Assembly: GCA_002162955.1 (NCBI GenBank)
Contig: MABD01000017.1
Coordinates: 30,943-94,942, forward strand
From: Gammaproteobacteria bacterium 45_16_T64
GTDB taxonomy: Bacteria; Pseudomonadota; Gammaproteobacteria; Pseudomonadales; Ketobacteraceae
Direction: 5' to 3'
DNA length: 64,000 bases
Below the pieces are notes generated by a model, which saw only the letters and a list, made by a program, of their open reading frames with translations, was not told the origin of the DNA and did no database searches. Both the position numbers and the translations under genes were made by a program. Position 1 is the stretch's first letter; the number at the start of each line of letters is the position of its first letter. Shown here piece after piece: positions 19,627 to 29,152 of the stretch.

Positions 19627-20919
19627 CTAGACCACACACTCGCGATAAACCAATACCCCCCCTTTTCCTTCGGCTTTTATGTTATACATAGCTTTATCTG
19701 CCCTGGAAAAAACGTCCTCAAACCCGCAATCTTCTGGCACCGATTGCGATAACCCCAAACTCGCAGATATTTTCATATCGCCAAGATATAGATGATTAAT
19801 TTCCGTAAATATTCTATTCGCCACCGCAACCGACGCTTCGACAATACAATTATCCAACATCACAACAAATTCATCTCCTCCCCATCGCCCCGCAATATCG
19901 ACGTCCCTAAGAATATGCTTTAGTGCTTGGCCGACGGCCGCAATGGCTTCATCTCCGGCGGCATGACCATAGAGGTCATTAAATTCTTTGAATCCGTCTA
20001 AATCAATAACCATCAGCGTAAATATCGATTCATGTCGCCTAAAACATTTAAATAATCGGCTCGCGTTTTCATTAATACCATTTCTGTTATATAAACCACT
20101 TATTGGATCATACACCACCATTTTCTCAAGCAGTTTTTCCCGATAGGATAGTTCATCAAGCATTTGTTTTCGTGTAATAAGATTACTAATTCTAGGAACG
20201 AGTTCACAGTCGTGAATTGGCTTAACGATATATTCATCAACACCGAGGTTAAATACTTCCATTTGTCGAGAACGCTGATCAAAGGCAGTCGCCACTAAAA
20301 TCGGAATTGATTGTTTTTTAAGGTCCTTTATGCCTCGTACCAATCGAATGAAGGTTATTCCTGTGTCAGTACCTTCCAATAGCAAATCGGTATAAACACA
20401 CTGGTAATAGTTATCAAGAAAGGCGTTCCACGCAGTATCGACCGTGGTAAATAAGTCTACTTTTAATCCCAGGTTATTGAGAATTTTTTTTACAATCATG
20501 CCTACCGTCGGAGAATCTTCAAGCACCAATACCCGCCCGCTCAATGTCTGACTACTTCTACGTATGGATAATTTTATTGTATTTATGGCATCCTCAATTT
20601 TGTCTTTTCGGAAAATATCCGTCGCGCCTTGCATAAATGCATCTCGCGATACTCTTGCATCATCACTGCAAGTAATAAGATAAATGGGAAGCGTATTGTA
20701 TTTGTCCATCAACCGTATTTGTTTGATAAACTCACGATTATTGTCTCCATCTAATACATGGGATACCGTTATCACCTTTATGTCCCTATCCTCAGACACC
20801 AGTGACAATGCTTCGTCAGGAGACTTCGTGCAGATAACCTCAGACACCTCGTCCTCTAGCCCCGCACGTAGTATTTCGAGGAAGACATGACTTGGGTCTA
20901 GACAAAGTACTTTAGACAT
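19627..20919 (-). CDS. Response regulator with two receivers and a GGDEF domain (PleD-like)
   Basis: A 430-aa soluble diguanylate cyclase. REC1 (residues 1-120) lacks the phospho-acceptor at the expected place: the beta3 end reads VITVSHVL, Ser instead of Asp. REC2 (about 128-245) has it in YTDLLLEG and ends with the conserved Lys-Pro, IVKPIHD. The GGDEF domain is intact, GRWGGDEFVVML, with an RxxD inhibitory site (RDVD). The architecture is that of Caulobacter PleD, where REC1 serves as a dimerisation adaptor. The hybrid kinase gene at 16582 lies downstream on the same strand and is a plausible but unproven partner. Confidence 0.88.
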   Translation of the reverse strand: MSKVLCLDPSHVFLEILRAGLEDEVSEVICTKSPDEALSLVSEDRDIKVITVSHVLDGDNNREFIKQIRLMDKYNTLPIYLITCSDDARVSRDAFMQGATDIFRKDKIEDAINTIKLSIRRSSQTLSGRVLVLEDSPTVGMIVKKILNNLGLKVDLFTTVDTAWNAFLDNYYQCVYTDLLLEGTDTGITFIRLVRGIKDLKKQSIPILVATAFDQRSRQMEVFNLGVDEYIVKPIHDCELVPRISNLITRKQMLDELSYREKLLEKMVVYDPISGLYNRNGINENASRLFKCFRRHESIFTLMVIDLDGFKEFNDLYGHAAGDEAIAAVGQALKHILRDVDIAGRWGGDEFVVMLDNCIVEASVAVANRIFTEINHLYLGDMKISASLGLSQSVPEDCGFEDVFSRADKAMYNIKAEGKGGVLVYRECVV

Positions 20920-21132
20920 GAGTTTCTACACACAGAATACGCAGGGGATTACCTGCCAGTTCATTTTAGCAGTTGACGAAAAAATGACCACGACAACGTA
21001 AGCACAATCACCGATTCAACAATGACGTTATAACCAAATATATGACTTAAAATAACCTATCGTTATTATAGAATTGGTGGGGCATTGAATAGTAACCGCA
21101 TATCCAATAACCCACCCTACTACTTATATTGC

Positions 21133-23469
21133 CTACACTATTTTGCTTTCTTCAATTTGATAAAACACCTCCCGTCCATACCGTTGCCGTAAATGATGTG
21201 CTGCTTTTACCATGTGCTCTAATGCCTTTTCGGTTTCTACCCAGCCCCGCGTTTTTAGTCCACAATCTGGATTTATCCATAACCTCTCAGCAGGTACGTA
21301 AGAAATTGAGCGCTCTATTAGATCCACAATATCCTCAGTGCTGGGTACGTTAGGGGAATGTATATCGTAAACCCCAGGACCAATATCATTGGGATATTCA
21401 AACTGTTCAAACACTTCCAGCAGCTTCTCATCTGATCGGGATGTTTCAATCGTAATCACATCTGCATCCATATCTGCAATCGCCCCGATCATGTCATTAA
21501 ATTCGGAATAACACATGTGAGTATGAATCTGTGTTTCATCTTTTACCCCATTCGCGGTTAGGCGGAATGCCTCAATTGCCCAATCTAAATAGCTTTTCCA
21601 TTGGGATTTTCGTAACGGTAAACCTTCCCTTAGTGCCGCTTCATCGATTTGAATAATGCCAATATTGCTTCGTTCCAAGTCTAACACTTCATCCCGTATG
21701 GCTAACGCCAACTGCCTGCACGTTACCGAGCGAGGTTGATCATCCCTCACAAATGACCAGTTAAGCAAAGTCACAGGCCCCGTTAACATACCTTTTACCG
21801 GTTTTTCAGATAGCGATTGCGCGTAACATGCCCACTCCACTGTCATTGGTGTTGGTCTAGAGATATCACCATATAAAATAGGCGGTTTAACGCAGCGTGA
21901 CCCATAGGATTGCACCCAACCCAATTCGGTAAATCCATAGCCATCAAGTTGCGTACCAAAATACTCAACCATGTCATTACGTTCAGATTCACCATGCACC
22001 AGAACATCGAGGCCTAAAGTTTCTTGTCGCTCAATACAGTCTCTGATTTCCTTCTGAATAAAGTCTTTATACACCACTGCTTCTACTCTTCCCTGGATAA
22101 ACTCACGGCGCGCCTTTCTTATCGATGTCGTCTGAGGAAAAGAACCGATGGTCGTGGTAGGAAACAACGGTAAATTAAATCGAGCACTTTGCAACGTACG
22201 ACGGATAGAAAATTTCGAATTTCTACACGATAATGCTGGTGTAATTGTCTGTACTCTCTGCTGTACTTCGTTATTATGCACTCGACTTGAATGCTTACGA
22301 CTTTCTATTGCCAATGCATTATCATTAAGTTCACTCGCAACACTATCTCGCCCTTGCTTCAATGCTTTTGCCAGGATATCGAGCTCTTCCAATTTCTGTT
22401 TCGCAAATGCAAGCCAAGATATAAATTCCGCATCCAGTTTCGTTTCATTATCCAAATCAACGGGCACATGTAATAAGGAACAGGAAGGCGCTAACCACAA
22501 ACGTTCATTGAGTTTTTTATATAGCGGCTCCAACCAATCCAGCGTTGCCCGCAGGTCAGTTTTCCAAATATTCCGCCCATCAATAACGCCAAGAGAAACA
22601 ATCGTATGCCGCCCTATCCCATCAATTAGCGCGTAGATATCCTCTACGTGATTAGTATTAATAGTATCAATATGGATACCTGCGACAGGAAGCTGATAGA
22701 GCAGAGCAGCGTTATCTTCTACTCCACCAAAATACGTTGTTAATAATATCTTCAACGGTGTAGAAGACAGCGTCTCGTAGGATTGAATAACCCCCTTTTG
22801 CCAATCGTTATCCAATTCTAACACTAAGGCCGGTTCGTCCACCTGTATCCAAGTGACTCCCTGCGTATGCAAACGCGTCAACAGTTCATCATATACCTCA
22901 AGTAATTTAGGTAGAAAATCTAACTTAACGGATTGGTCCTTAGACTTTGCCAGCCATAAATACGTGATTGGACCAATAATGACGGGTTTTACCGCATGCC
23001 CGCCTTCTCCCGCTTCTGCAATCTGTGCCAATAGCCGGTCAGGATTCAGTGAAAACGTGCTCCCTTCGGTGAGTTCCGGAACAATATAGTGGTAGTTACT
23101 ATCGAACCATTTGGTCATTTCCCCTGCTTTAGTACAGCCACAATCATCAGTGAATGCACGCCCTCTTGCTACGCGAAAATAGGCGTCTAGATCATAAGGA
23201 CTTTCACCAATACACCCTTTCAAAGCCGCCCTTTGGGGGATGTTTCCCAATAAGAAACTCATATCTAACACCTGGTCATAGAACGAAAAATCTCCTACCG
23301 GAAGCCAGTCCAGTGATGACTGCAACGCCCAATGTGACTTTCGCAATGCCTTCGCTTCCTTCTCTAAGAACGCTTGATCTTTATCTCCGCGCCATACCTG
23401 TTCCAATGCAAATTTTAATTCTCGTTTAGCACCAATACGCGGGAATCCCAAATTATGTGTTGTTACCAT
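21133..23469 (-). CDS. metE: Cobalamin-independent methionine synthase
   Basis: A 778-aa enzyme that transfers the methyl group of 5-methyltetrahydropteroyl-tri-L-glutamate to homocysteine. The N-terminus [18 protein letters not shown] is the MetE signature. The C-terminal barrel has the zinc ligands in THMCYSEF (His, Cys), TIETSRSD (Glu) and [10 protein letters not shown] (Cys). The ATG at 23469 follows AAGGAG at normal spacing; an upstream in-frame start is rejected. It is divergent from the MddA-like gene at 23710, which uses the methionine breakdown product methanethiol. A MetR-like dyad lies in the shared promoter region. Confidence 0.97.
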   Translation of the reverse strand: MVTTHNLGFPRIGAKRELKFALEQVWRGDKDQAFLEKEAKALRKSHWALQSSLDWLPVGDFSFYDQVLDMSFLLGNIPQRAALKGCIGESPYDLDAYFRVARGRAFTDDCGCTKAGEMTKWFDSNYHYIVPELTEGSTFSLNPDRLLAQIAEAGEGGHAVKPVIIGPITYLWLAKSKDQSVKLDFLPKLLEVYDELLTRLHTQGVTWIQVDEPALVLELDNDWQKGVIQSYETLSSTPLKILLTTYFGGVEDNAALLYQLPVAGIHIDTINTNHVEDIYALIDGIGRHTIVSLGVIDGRNIWKTDLRATLDWLEPLYKKLNERLWLAPSCSLLHVPVDLDNETKLDAEFISWLAFAKQKLEELDILAKALKQGRDSVASELNDNALAIESRKHSSRVHNNEVQQRVQTITPALSCRNSKFSIRRTLQSARFNLPLFPTTTIGSFPQTTSIRKARREFIQGRVEAVVYKDFIQKEIRDCIERQETLGLDVLVHGESERNDMVEYFGTQLDGYGFTELGWVQSYGSRCVKPPILYGDISRPTPMTVEWACYAQSLSEKPVKGMLTGPVTLLNWSFVRDDQPRSVTCRQLALAIRDEVLDLERSNIGIIQIDEAALREGLPLRKSQWKSYLDWAIEAFRLTANGVKDETQIHTHMCYSEFNDMIGAIADMDADVITIETSRSDEKLLEVFEQFEYPNDIGPGVYDIHSPNVPSTEDIVDLIERSISYVPAERLWINPDCGLKTRGWVETEKALEHMVKAAHHLRQRYGREVFYQIEESKIV

Positions 23470-23547
23470 GATGATCTCCTTACTCATTCTGTCTGTACAA
23501 GCCACCAGAATAAGCAAAGCAATCAATGAAGAATAATGGTTATATTA

Positions 23548-23570
23548 CATGAATTCATGAATATCACTCA
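23548..23570. promoter_or_regulatory. Candidate MetR-type operator between metE and mddA
   Basis: A perfect 12-bp palindrome, CATGAATTCATG (23548-23559), overlaps TGAATATCACTCA (23558-23570). The latter differs by one base from the MetR consensus TGAA-N5-TTCA. It lies about 80 nt before metE and 140 nt before mddA, where a LysR-type activator could act on either gene. No metR gene is in the window. Confidence 0.4.
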
Positions 23571-23709
23571 TGAGTCGTGGACTAGCGTTCACTGAGAAAT
23601 CGTAATACCCCTCTAATAAGTACACGTCATATTGTAGGAAACATTCGTTATATTACTTCGACCTCACGTTCAACTAAGATAATCACTGGACGACTGGAGG
23701 ATATAGAAA

Positions 23710-24468
23710 ATGCAAAATAAACTATCCATACTTGCCTACGGCGTTATCAGCTACGTCATATTCTTTGCCACTTTCTTGTATTCTATTGGATTTATTGGCA
23801 ATTTTTTCGTTCCAAAAACCATTGATGGTGAGCCGTCGGTCTCATTCATACAAGCACTCATCACCAATGTGGTATTACTCAGCATCTTTGCTGTACAGCA
23901 TAGCGTGATGGCTCGCCCCGTTTTTAAAGCATGGTGGACCAAGATAATTCCACAAGCTGCGGAGCGTAGCACCTACGTATTACTATCAAGCATCGCATTA
24001 ATTATCGTCTATGCCTTTTGGCAACCATTAGGTGGTTCTATTTGGGCCATTGACAATACGATTGCCCAATCACTGCTTTATGGGTTTTATGGCACGGGAT
24101 GGGTATTGGTGCTGGTATCAACATTTCTCATTAATCATTTTGATCTATTTGGGTTACGTCAGGTATGGCTGAATTATAAAGGCGTTGAATATCAACCACT
24201 AGAATTTGAGATCGTCAGTGCTTATAAAATCGTACGCCATCCGTTATACGTAGGTTGGTTTATCGTATTCTGGGCAACACCTTATATGACGGTCACACAC
24301 CTATTCTTCGCAGTCGTAACCACCGCCTATATCCTGATTGCTGTCAGATTAGAAGAGCATGACCTCTGTACGTATCATAAAGAATATGCAGAATATCAAA
24401 AAGAGGTCCCTCGATTTATACCCCGCGTTGGAAAACATGATAGCGAACACAAAACTCATCATGCGTAG
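23710..24468 (+). CDS. mddA: Methanethiol S-methyltransferase (MddA-like, NnrU/isoprenylcysteine methyltransferase fold)
   Basis: A 252-aa inner-membrane protein with about five to six helices. The C-terminal half has the membrane-methyltransferase signature: LFGLRQVW, then YKIVRHPLYVGWFIVFWATPYMT, LEEHDL and the closing EYAEYQKEVPRFIPR. This wording matches MddA, which methylates methanethiol with S-adenosylmethionine to dimethyl sulfide, more closely than general NnrU proteins. Its divergent position next to metE fits a role in methionine/methanethiol sulfur metabolism. A truncated haemoglobin gene follows 24 nt later in a likely operon. Substrate specificity is inferred from similarity. 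Confidence 0.75.
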   Translation: MQNKLSILAYGVISYVIFFATFLYSIGFIGNFFVPKTIDGEPSVSFIQALITNVVLLSIFAVQHSVMARPVFKAWWTKIIPQAAERSTYVLLSSIALIIVYAFWQPLGGSIWAIDNTIAQSLLYGFYGTGWVLVLVSTFLINHFDLFGLRQVWLNYKGVEYQPLEFEIVSAYKIVRHPLYVGWFIVFWATPYMTVTHLFFAVVTTAYILIAVRLEEHDLCTYHKEYAEYQKEVPRFIPRVGKHDSEHKTHHA

Positions 24469-24492
24469 TAAATACAACCAGGAGAAAAGACA

Positions 24493-24852
24493 ATGTCAGA
24501 TTCCCTATACGAGAGGTTGGGTGGGACAGAAGGCATCACCAAACTCGCTAGCGATATCTTCGATATCCATTTAGATAATCCACGCATAGCACCACGTTAT
24601 GCTGACAGTGATGTTGCAAAGGTAAAGAAAAATGTCACTGAGTTCTTTATTGCAGGCACAGGTGGCCCGAACCTTTATGAAGGAAAGGATATGATTGAAA
24701 CACATAAAGGAATGAACATTGATGCGGGCGAGTTTATCGCTGTATTAGATGATGCGCTTAAAGCAATGGACCTGAATAGTATTCCTCAACGTGAACAAGA
24801 AGAAGTTCTATTTGTTCTCTACAGCATGAAACCAGACGTGGTCTATCTATGA
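24493..24852 (+). CDS. Group 1 truncated haemoglobin
   Basis: A 119-aa 2-on-2 globin. It starts SLYERLGGTEGI, the TrHbN signature, and has the proximal haem His71 in ETHKGMNI. At the B helix the position usually Tyr (B10) appears to be Phe in DIFDIHLDN, which would change distal hydrogen bonding and ligand affinity (alignment by eye). Group 1 members bind O2 and NO and are linked to NO detoxification or O2 supply. The ATG follows AGGAG. It lies 24 nt after mddA, so they are probably co-transcribed. A hairpin overlaps the stop codon. Confidence 0.85.
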   Translation: MSDSLYERLGGTEGITKLASDIFDIHLDNPRIAPRYADSDVAKVKKNVTEFFIAGTGGPNLYEGKDMIETHKGMNIDAGEFIAVLDDALKAMDLNSIPQREQEEVLFVLYSMKPDVVYL

Positions 24853-24868
24853 TTATCCGATAGACCAC
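24838..24868. terminator. Hairpin at the convergent 3' ends of the globin and DinB genes
   Basis: A perfect 10-bp inverted repeat, GTGGTCTATC against GATAGACCAC, with an 11-nt loop, spans the globin stop codon. There is no T-run on either strand, so it may be a weak or 3'-end-protecting structure rather than a classical terminator. Confidence 0.4.
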
Positions 24869-24886
24869 ACAGATCTGCGTTAAAAG

Positions 24887-25411
24887 TTACAACTCACTCT
24901 CGATAAAGATCAAATCGGTCACACCAAAATCATAACCTTGTTGATGAATAAGCGCCGTTGCTTGCCCCCGATGATGGGTTTGATGATTAAACCAATGTGT
25001 CAATATAACACCCAACTTTTTAGTGTATGGACTTCCATCCGTGGAGCGGTATTGAGTCGGCGTGTCGATTTGATCACTTGTCAGCGAATTCACGTAGTCT
25101 ACGATTAGATCATCTATTTCCTTTCTTTTTTCGTACAGTTGATCAATTTTGGTAAAGATCATTTGATCGAGCCCTTGGATACGAAAGTTGTTACCCTCCC
25201 CATCCACAAACTTCATGATCTCCTTATTACCAGAACATCGGTACAACCATACAAGATCACCAAGAAGAAGATGATTCATTGTCTTGAGTATGGAAGAGAA
25301 AAAAGACTGTTGATCTATCGCTATTTTATCCTGCCCCATCTCTATGCAAGTTTTATAGATACTGTCATTCATCCATCGATTGTATTTTGCTAATAATACA
25401 AACTGCTCCAT
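24887..25411 (-). CDS. DinB-family protein (four-helix metal-binding)
   Basis: A 174-aa protein of the DinB/YfiT-like superfamily. The three metal-binding histidines can be placed: His in MNHLLLGDLVW and two in HWFNHQTHHRGQ near the C-terminus. The family includes thiol-dependent transferases and damage-inducible proteins of unknown reaction. No SOS box is seen. It is followed on the minus strand by nothing related and is preceded 43 nt upstream by the GFA gene. The biochemical role is unknown. Confidence 0.8.
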   Translation of the reverse strand: MEQFVLLAKYNRWMNDSIYKTCIEMGQDKIAIDQQSFFSSILKTMNHLLLGDLVWLYRCSGNKEIMKFVDGEGNNFRIQGLDQMIFTKIDQLYEKRKEIDDLIVDYVNSLTSDQIDTPTQYRSTDGSPYTKKLGVILTHWFNHQTHHRGQATALIHQQGYDFGVTDLIFIESEL

Positions 25412-25454
25412 AAATACGCCCTTTTGATTCCGATTATTACCACGATTACATTAA

Positions 25455-25856
25455 CTACGTTATGTTCTCCTTATGTTGCGGTAGGTTATCGCTAATTTCA
25501 AACCAGTCAACCTTATAATCTGTATATATGTGCCATTGCGGTCTTAAGGTGGGGGATGTATCGAGGGTTCCCAATAACACATACGTCATTCCATAATCAG
25601 GCACATCACCATAAACCATCGAGCTACATTGCTGGCAGAAGTAGGCATCTGAATTAACGCCTTTCTTGTAGCTTTTAAGGTGTTCTTTGCCTTTTAGTAG
25701 CGTAAAGTCAGTTGCTGCAACACCACCCGATGCCGAAAATGGTGACCCAGTCCACCTCCTACATTCTGAGCAATGACAATATCCCGCATACTTAAGATCA
25801 TCGACAATTTCATACTCAACACTGCCGCATAAACAACTACCCTTGATATTTTCCAT
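25455..25856 (-). CDS. GFA (CENP-V/glutathione-dependent formaldehyde-activating) family protein
   Basis: A 133-aa zinc protein. The family cysteine pattern is present: GSCLCGSVEYEI, then YCHCSECRRWTGSPFSA, and a later CQQCSS. The founding member accelerates glutathione-formaldehyde adduct formation, but most relatives have no proven reaction and the GFA label should be read as a fold name. The ATG follows GGAGAG. The quinone oxidoreductase gene ends 29 nt upstream on the same strand, so they may be one transcript. Confidence 0.85.
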   Translation of the reverse strand: MENIKGSCLCGSVEYEIVDDLKYAGYCHCSECRRWTGSPFSASGGVAATDFTLLKGKEHLKSYKKGVNSDAYFCQQCSSMVYGDVPDYGMTYVLLGTLDTSPTLRPQWHIYTDYKVDWFEISDNLPQHKENIT

Positions 25857-25885
25857 AATATAGCACTCTCCTTTTTCAACCTAAA

Positions 25886-26863
25886 CTAACGTAATGATGG
25901 GTTGATAACAATTTTTCCGATTGATGTTCTATCAAATAACTTAGCGAAAGCCTCGCCACCTTGTTCTAAGGAATAGATTTTCTCCGGTGTTGTATTCAAC
26001 TTTCCTTCAAGCGTCCATTCAATGATTTGTTTTATAATCGGCGGGACAATGGCTGGATTTGCCATGGACTCTGCACCCCAATTAACCCCCATCACGGCAC
26101 ATCGTTTTAATAGTGGTAAATTGAATGGGATAGAAGCAATACCATCCACAAAACCAACCACCAAATACCGACCACCCGGCGCCATAGAACGAAGAGCAGG
26201 TTCAGCCCAACGACCACCTATCGGGTCATACACCACATCCACACCCATAGGGCACACTTTCTTTAGATCTTTTCGCCAATCATCCTTGGTATAATCGATT
26301 GCATGATCCGCCCCATTATCAATACAGCGCTGTCGTTTTTCCTCGGTAGAGGCACAAGCAATAACAATTGCCCCTTGTGCCTTGGCAATTTCGATAGCAG
26401 TGGTACCTGTCGTCCCCGACGCCCCTAGCACCAGTACACGCTCGCCCTCCTGCACCTTACCAACATCCTTCAAGCCCAACACCGCCGTGGCATAGGCCAT
26501 AAAGAAATTTGATGCATCCTGTAAATTTATACCATCGGGTAATACCACGGCTGAGCTAGCAGGCAATACCATCTTTTCTGCCAATCCACCTAAAAAGGCA
26601 AAAGAAACAACCTTATCACCCACGTTAATATCAGATACCTTTTCACCGACACTCTCGACGGTACCGGCTAGAGAACTACCTGGTACAAAGGGCAAAGGGG
26701 GTTTTATCTGGTATTCACCCTTTATCAATAGGCCATCAAAATACCCAATACCAACGCCTTCTACTCGTACTTTAATACCATTGGCACCAACGGTAGGTTC
26801 AGGCACCTCTGCAACCCTAAGGGCAGAAGGATCTCCAAATTCTGTGACTTGTAGCACTCGCAT
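25886..26863 (-). CDS. NADPH:quinone oxidoreductase (zinc-free MDR family)
   Basis: A 325-aa medium-chain dehydrogenase/reductase. The GroES-like N-terminal half contains PFVPGSSLAGTVESVG. The Rossmann half has the nucleotide loop VLVLGASGTTGTTAIEIAKAQGA. The catalytic-zinc Cys/His residues of alcohol dehydrogenases are absent, as in Qor and NADPH:quinone reductases. The expected reaction is reduction of quinones or enones with NADPH; the true substrate is unknown. It lies in a minus-strand group with GFA and DinB genes. Confidence 0.85.
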   Translation of the reverse strand: MRVLQVTEFGDPSALRVAEVPEPTVGANGIKVRVEGVGIGYFDGLLIKGEYQIKPPLPFVPGSSLAGTVESVGEKVSDINVGDKVVSFAFLGGLAEKMVLPASSAVVLPDGINLQDASNFFMAYATAVLGLKDVGKVQEGERVLVLGASGTTGTTAIEIAKAQGAIVIACASTEEKRQRCIDNGADHAIDYTKDDWRKDLKKVCPMGVDVVYDPIGGRWAEPALRSMAPGGRYLVVGFVDGIASIPFNLPLLKRCAVMGVNWGAESMANPAIVPPIIKQIIEWTLEGKLNTTPEKIYSLEQGGEAFAKLFDRTSIGKIVINPSLR

Positions 26864-26968
26864 ATAGATAACACCTATTGATTTGTTTACAGGATAATCA
26901 TTCTATTTGAGAGGTAGAATTACATATTTTAACCGCCGGTGCACGTGACGATTATTCAAAATTTAGCG

Positions 26969-27415
26969 CTACGGAGAATCATTAGATGCTAAATACCATC
27001 CATATAAAAGCACACCTAGATCGACCGTGAATACCACCAAGTTCGCATCTAATCCCCCAACAGTAGGTCCCACACCACCAACGTCCGATAACGCACCGCC
27101 ATACAATGGCATGGACATTACACTCATCATAAACGTCCCCAGAATACAGACACTCAAGGTTCCTGCGATTCTTATGGCCATATTGGTATCATCACCACTA
27201 CCCCATAACAAATAGATCGCAAATAGTCCCACAGCGCTCGTCGTTCCCAATAGCCATACAGTATGAAAACGTGCGTGAGCTGGCCAATCCGGATGAAAGA
27301 CATGGGTATCAGTAATCAAATCCACCATAGGTGGAATAACACTATAAACCAGTATTGCAATAGTCATCATTACAAGACCCAATGTCTTCTGGGTAATCAG
27401 TGTTTTCTTTGACAC
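26969..27415 (-). CDS. Four-helix integral membrane protein of unknown function
   Basis: A 148-aa protein with four predicted membrane helices (about residues 11-30, 50-70, 81-104 and 122-141). The loop after helix 1 reads HVFHPDWPAHARFHTVW, a His-rich motif that I associate only loosely with a family of uncharacterised small membrane proteins (DUF6640-like; recalled, not checked). A glycine-rich loop, DVGGVGPTVGGLD, precedes helix 4. There is no signal for a transport or enzymatic role. It lies 105 nt upstream of the quinone reductase gene. Confidence 0.7.
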   Translation of the reverse strand: MSKKTLITQKTLGLVMMTIAILVYSVIPPMVDLITDTHVFHPDWPAHARFHTVWLLGTTSAVGLFAIYLLWGSGDDTNMAIRIAGTLSVCILGTFMMSVMSMPLYGGALSDVGGVGPTVGGLDANLVVFTVDLGVLLYGWYLASNDSP

Positions 27416-27855
27416 AACGGCTCCGCTGTTAAAAATACTTCCTATTAGAGATCAGAATACCCTTAGCAACAAACCAATATTAGGAATAAGATCTATTCCT
27501 AATATTCAATCAACGGAAGGGCTGAAATAGCCAATGCTATTAATCTGTTACCGTGGCACTCTGATGTAACGATTTCAACTGGTCAATTGTTTCTCGCACC
27601 TACCCACGACTAGCTACACCACAATATCGATGCTTACCAAAAAACTTGGGTAGAACCAAATCCACAGTGTAATTCTCAACCGAAGAATCATATATGGCCC
27701 TGTGCAAATAAATTATGAGAGCAACATACAGCCAAGAATAAGATTTCCAGATGTGTAAAGTTATGAAGAATAAATTCGCTAAAACCTGACGGAGAAAATC
27801 CCCCATAAGATGAGGAATTGATTTTTGGTTGCAACTATTTCTAGAATCAAATTGG
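27416..27855. other. Intergenic stretch without a supported gene
   Basis: About 440 nt between the four-helix membrane protein and the Ala-rich lipoprotein. A minus-strand frame of about 67 codons at 27600-27806 is open but has no ribosome site. No repeat, RNA gene or clear terminator is visible. Confidence 0.4.
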
Positions 27856-28368
27856 TTACATTGGAGGAGGTGTTGCAGCAGCGGCACTTGCGGCGGCACT
27901 AGCAGCTGCAGCGCTTGCGGCGGCGCCAGCGGCAGCAGCACTCGCAGCGGCATTTGAAGCAGCCATACTCGCATTGGCAGCGGACATTCCATTTATGGAA
28001 TTTACAGCAGCTTGAGACGATGAACTGGTAGCACCGAGGGCTTGCAGATTACTATTTACTGATAATCGGCTATCGGTCTTTATCCAGTTACCCCCTATCG
28101 AAGTATAAATTGACTTAGCGCCACATGCAGAAACTCCAAATTCCCTACAGTACCTACCAGGTTCACTTATGCATTCAAATTTAATTCGATTTTCCTCACA
28201 GTCAGACATAAATCGGACCTTTCTAAGTATCTCCTCTATATAGGAGTTATTAACTCGCTCCAATTTCGAAAGGCCTTTATTTGAACTAGAGGTCGTGGCG
28301 CAAGAAACGCAAGCCAGAATGGAAAGTAAAGTTACTGAAATATATTTTGCTATTTTATGGGTTTGCAT
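27856..28368 (-). CDS. Small lipoprotein with an alanine-rich C-terminal tail
   Basis: A 170-aa probable lipoprotein: hydrophobic leader followed by SILACVSCATTS, where ILAC fits a lipobox (Cys near residue 20). The middle region has six cysteines (DCEENRIKFECISEPGRYC and further), suggesting disulfides in the periplasm. Residues about 130-166 are almost only Ala and Ser (repeats of the type AASAAAA) before a final PPPM. The DNA here is a GC-rich simple repeat, which may be length-variable. No known family recognised. Confidence 0.6.
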   Translation of the reverse strand: MQTHKIAKYISVTLLSILACVSCATTSSSNKGLSKLERVNNSYIEEILRKVRFMSDCEENRIKFECISEPGRYCREFGVSACGAKSIYTSIGGNWIKTDSRLSVNSNLQALGATSSSSQAAVNSINGMSAANASMAASNAAASAAAAGAAASAAAASAAASAAAATPPPM

Positions 28369-28537
28369 TGGTATTGCCTTAATTATGTGTTCACAGAGGT
28401 TGTACTGAGGGTCGCAATTGTACCCAAGATATAATTTAATTGCATGCCAGCTTTCATCCTACCCACTCATAACAATAATGGCTCAACACTCAAATCCCAA
28501 AATAAGATGACAAAGTTCAAGTTTATCTACCCATGGC

Positions 28538-28996
28538 TTACTTAAACCAGCTAATAGGATCTGTATCAAAATCCAAACGTACCAATTTCTCCAAATAGGT
28601 AAAGCCGCTCATTTCACTTACTTCATCGAACACCGCTTTAAATGCAGGCCTCTCCAGATGAGCCTTTATTCCTGAAGACCATGACAGCCATGTATACTGC
28701 GTGATACGCCCTTTCGCTCTCAAATATACTTGCTCGTTAGAAAGGTCAAGATAGTTATATACAAGCTCTCGCACCATTGCTTTTTCTTCAGCTTTGGGTT
28801 CCTTTCCAATAAGAACATCAACGGGTATATCCATTGATAGGATTCTATATTGCTGATCCAAATGATCCTCAAACTCCGCTTGAGCCTGCTTCTTTGACAA
28901 TCTAATTTGCCATGCACCGAACAATACCCCGACCCCAGTGGCAATTGAACCCGCTGCAGTAGCAATTGAGCTTACAACATTCCAATCTACTACCAT
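28538..28996 (-). CDS. Hypothetical membrane-anchored protein
   Basis: A 152-aa protein with an N-terminal hydrophobic helix (residues about 7-29, SSIATAAGSIATGVGVLFGAW) followed by a charged helical stretch (IRLSKKQAQAEFEDHLDQQ) and a cytoplasmic domain with RITQYTWLSWSSGIKAHL. The pattern (short TM helix, coiled coil, domain of about 100 residues) recurs in uncharacterised bacterial proteins. The ATG follows AGGAGGAG at good spacing, so it is probably expressed. Function unknown. Confidence 0.6.
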   Translation of the reverse strand: MVVDWNVVSSIATAAGSIATGVGVLFGAWQIRLSKKQAQAEFEDHLDQQYRILSMDIPVDVLIGKEPKAEEKAMVRELVYNYLDLSNEQVYLRAKGRITQYTWLSWSSGIKAHLERPAFKAVFDEVSEMSGFTYLEKLVRLDFDTDPISWFK

Positions 28997-29152
28997 GTAA
29001 CTACTCCTCCTATGCTAAGTACACTCGACGTTATGATGAATCTATTCTTACCATAATAAGAATAAATTCATCATCATTACATTCATATTTTTTAGGGCAC
29101 TACGTTCATTGCTTTGATAGAGTCTATCGTCATTGGGTTTGTAACTCCGGAT

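Noticed and set aside
23470..23709. Riboswitch (SAM or cobalamin) before metE
   Set aside because: The leader is short and no conserved riboswitch core was recognised; a MetR-type site explains the dyad better.
27600..27992. 130-codon minus-strand frame over the Ala-rich lipoprotein 3' end
   Set aside because: Its first half is the out-of-frame reading of the Ala repeat, and the remaining 67 codons lack a ribosome site.
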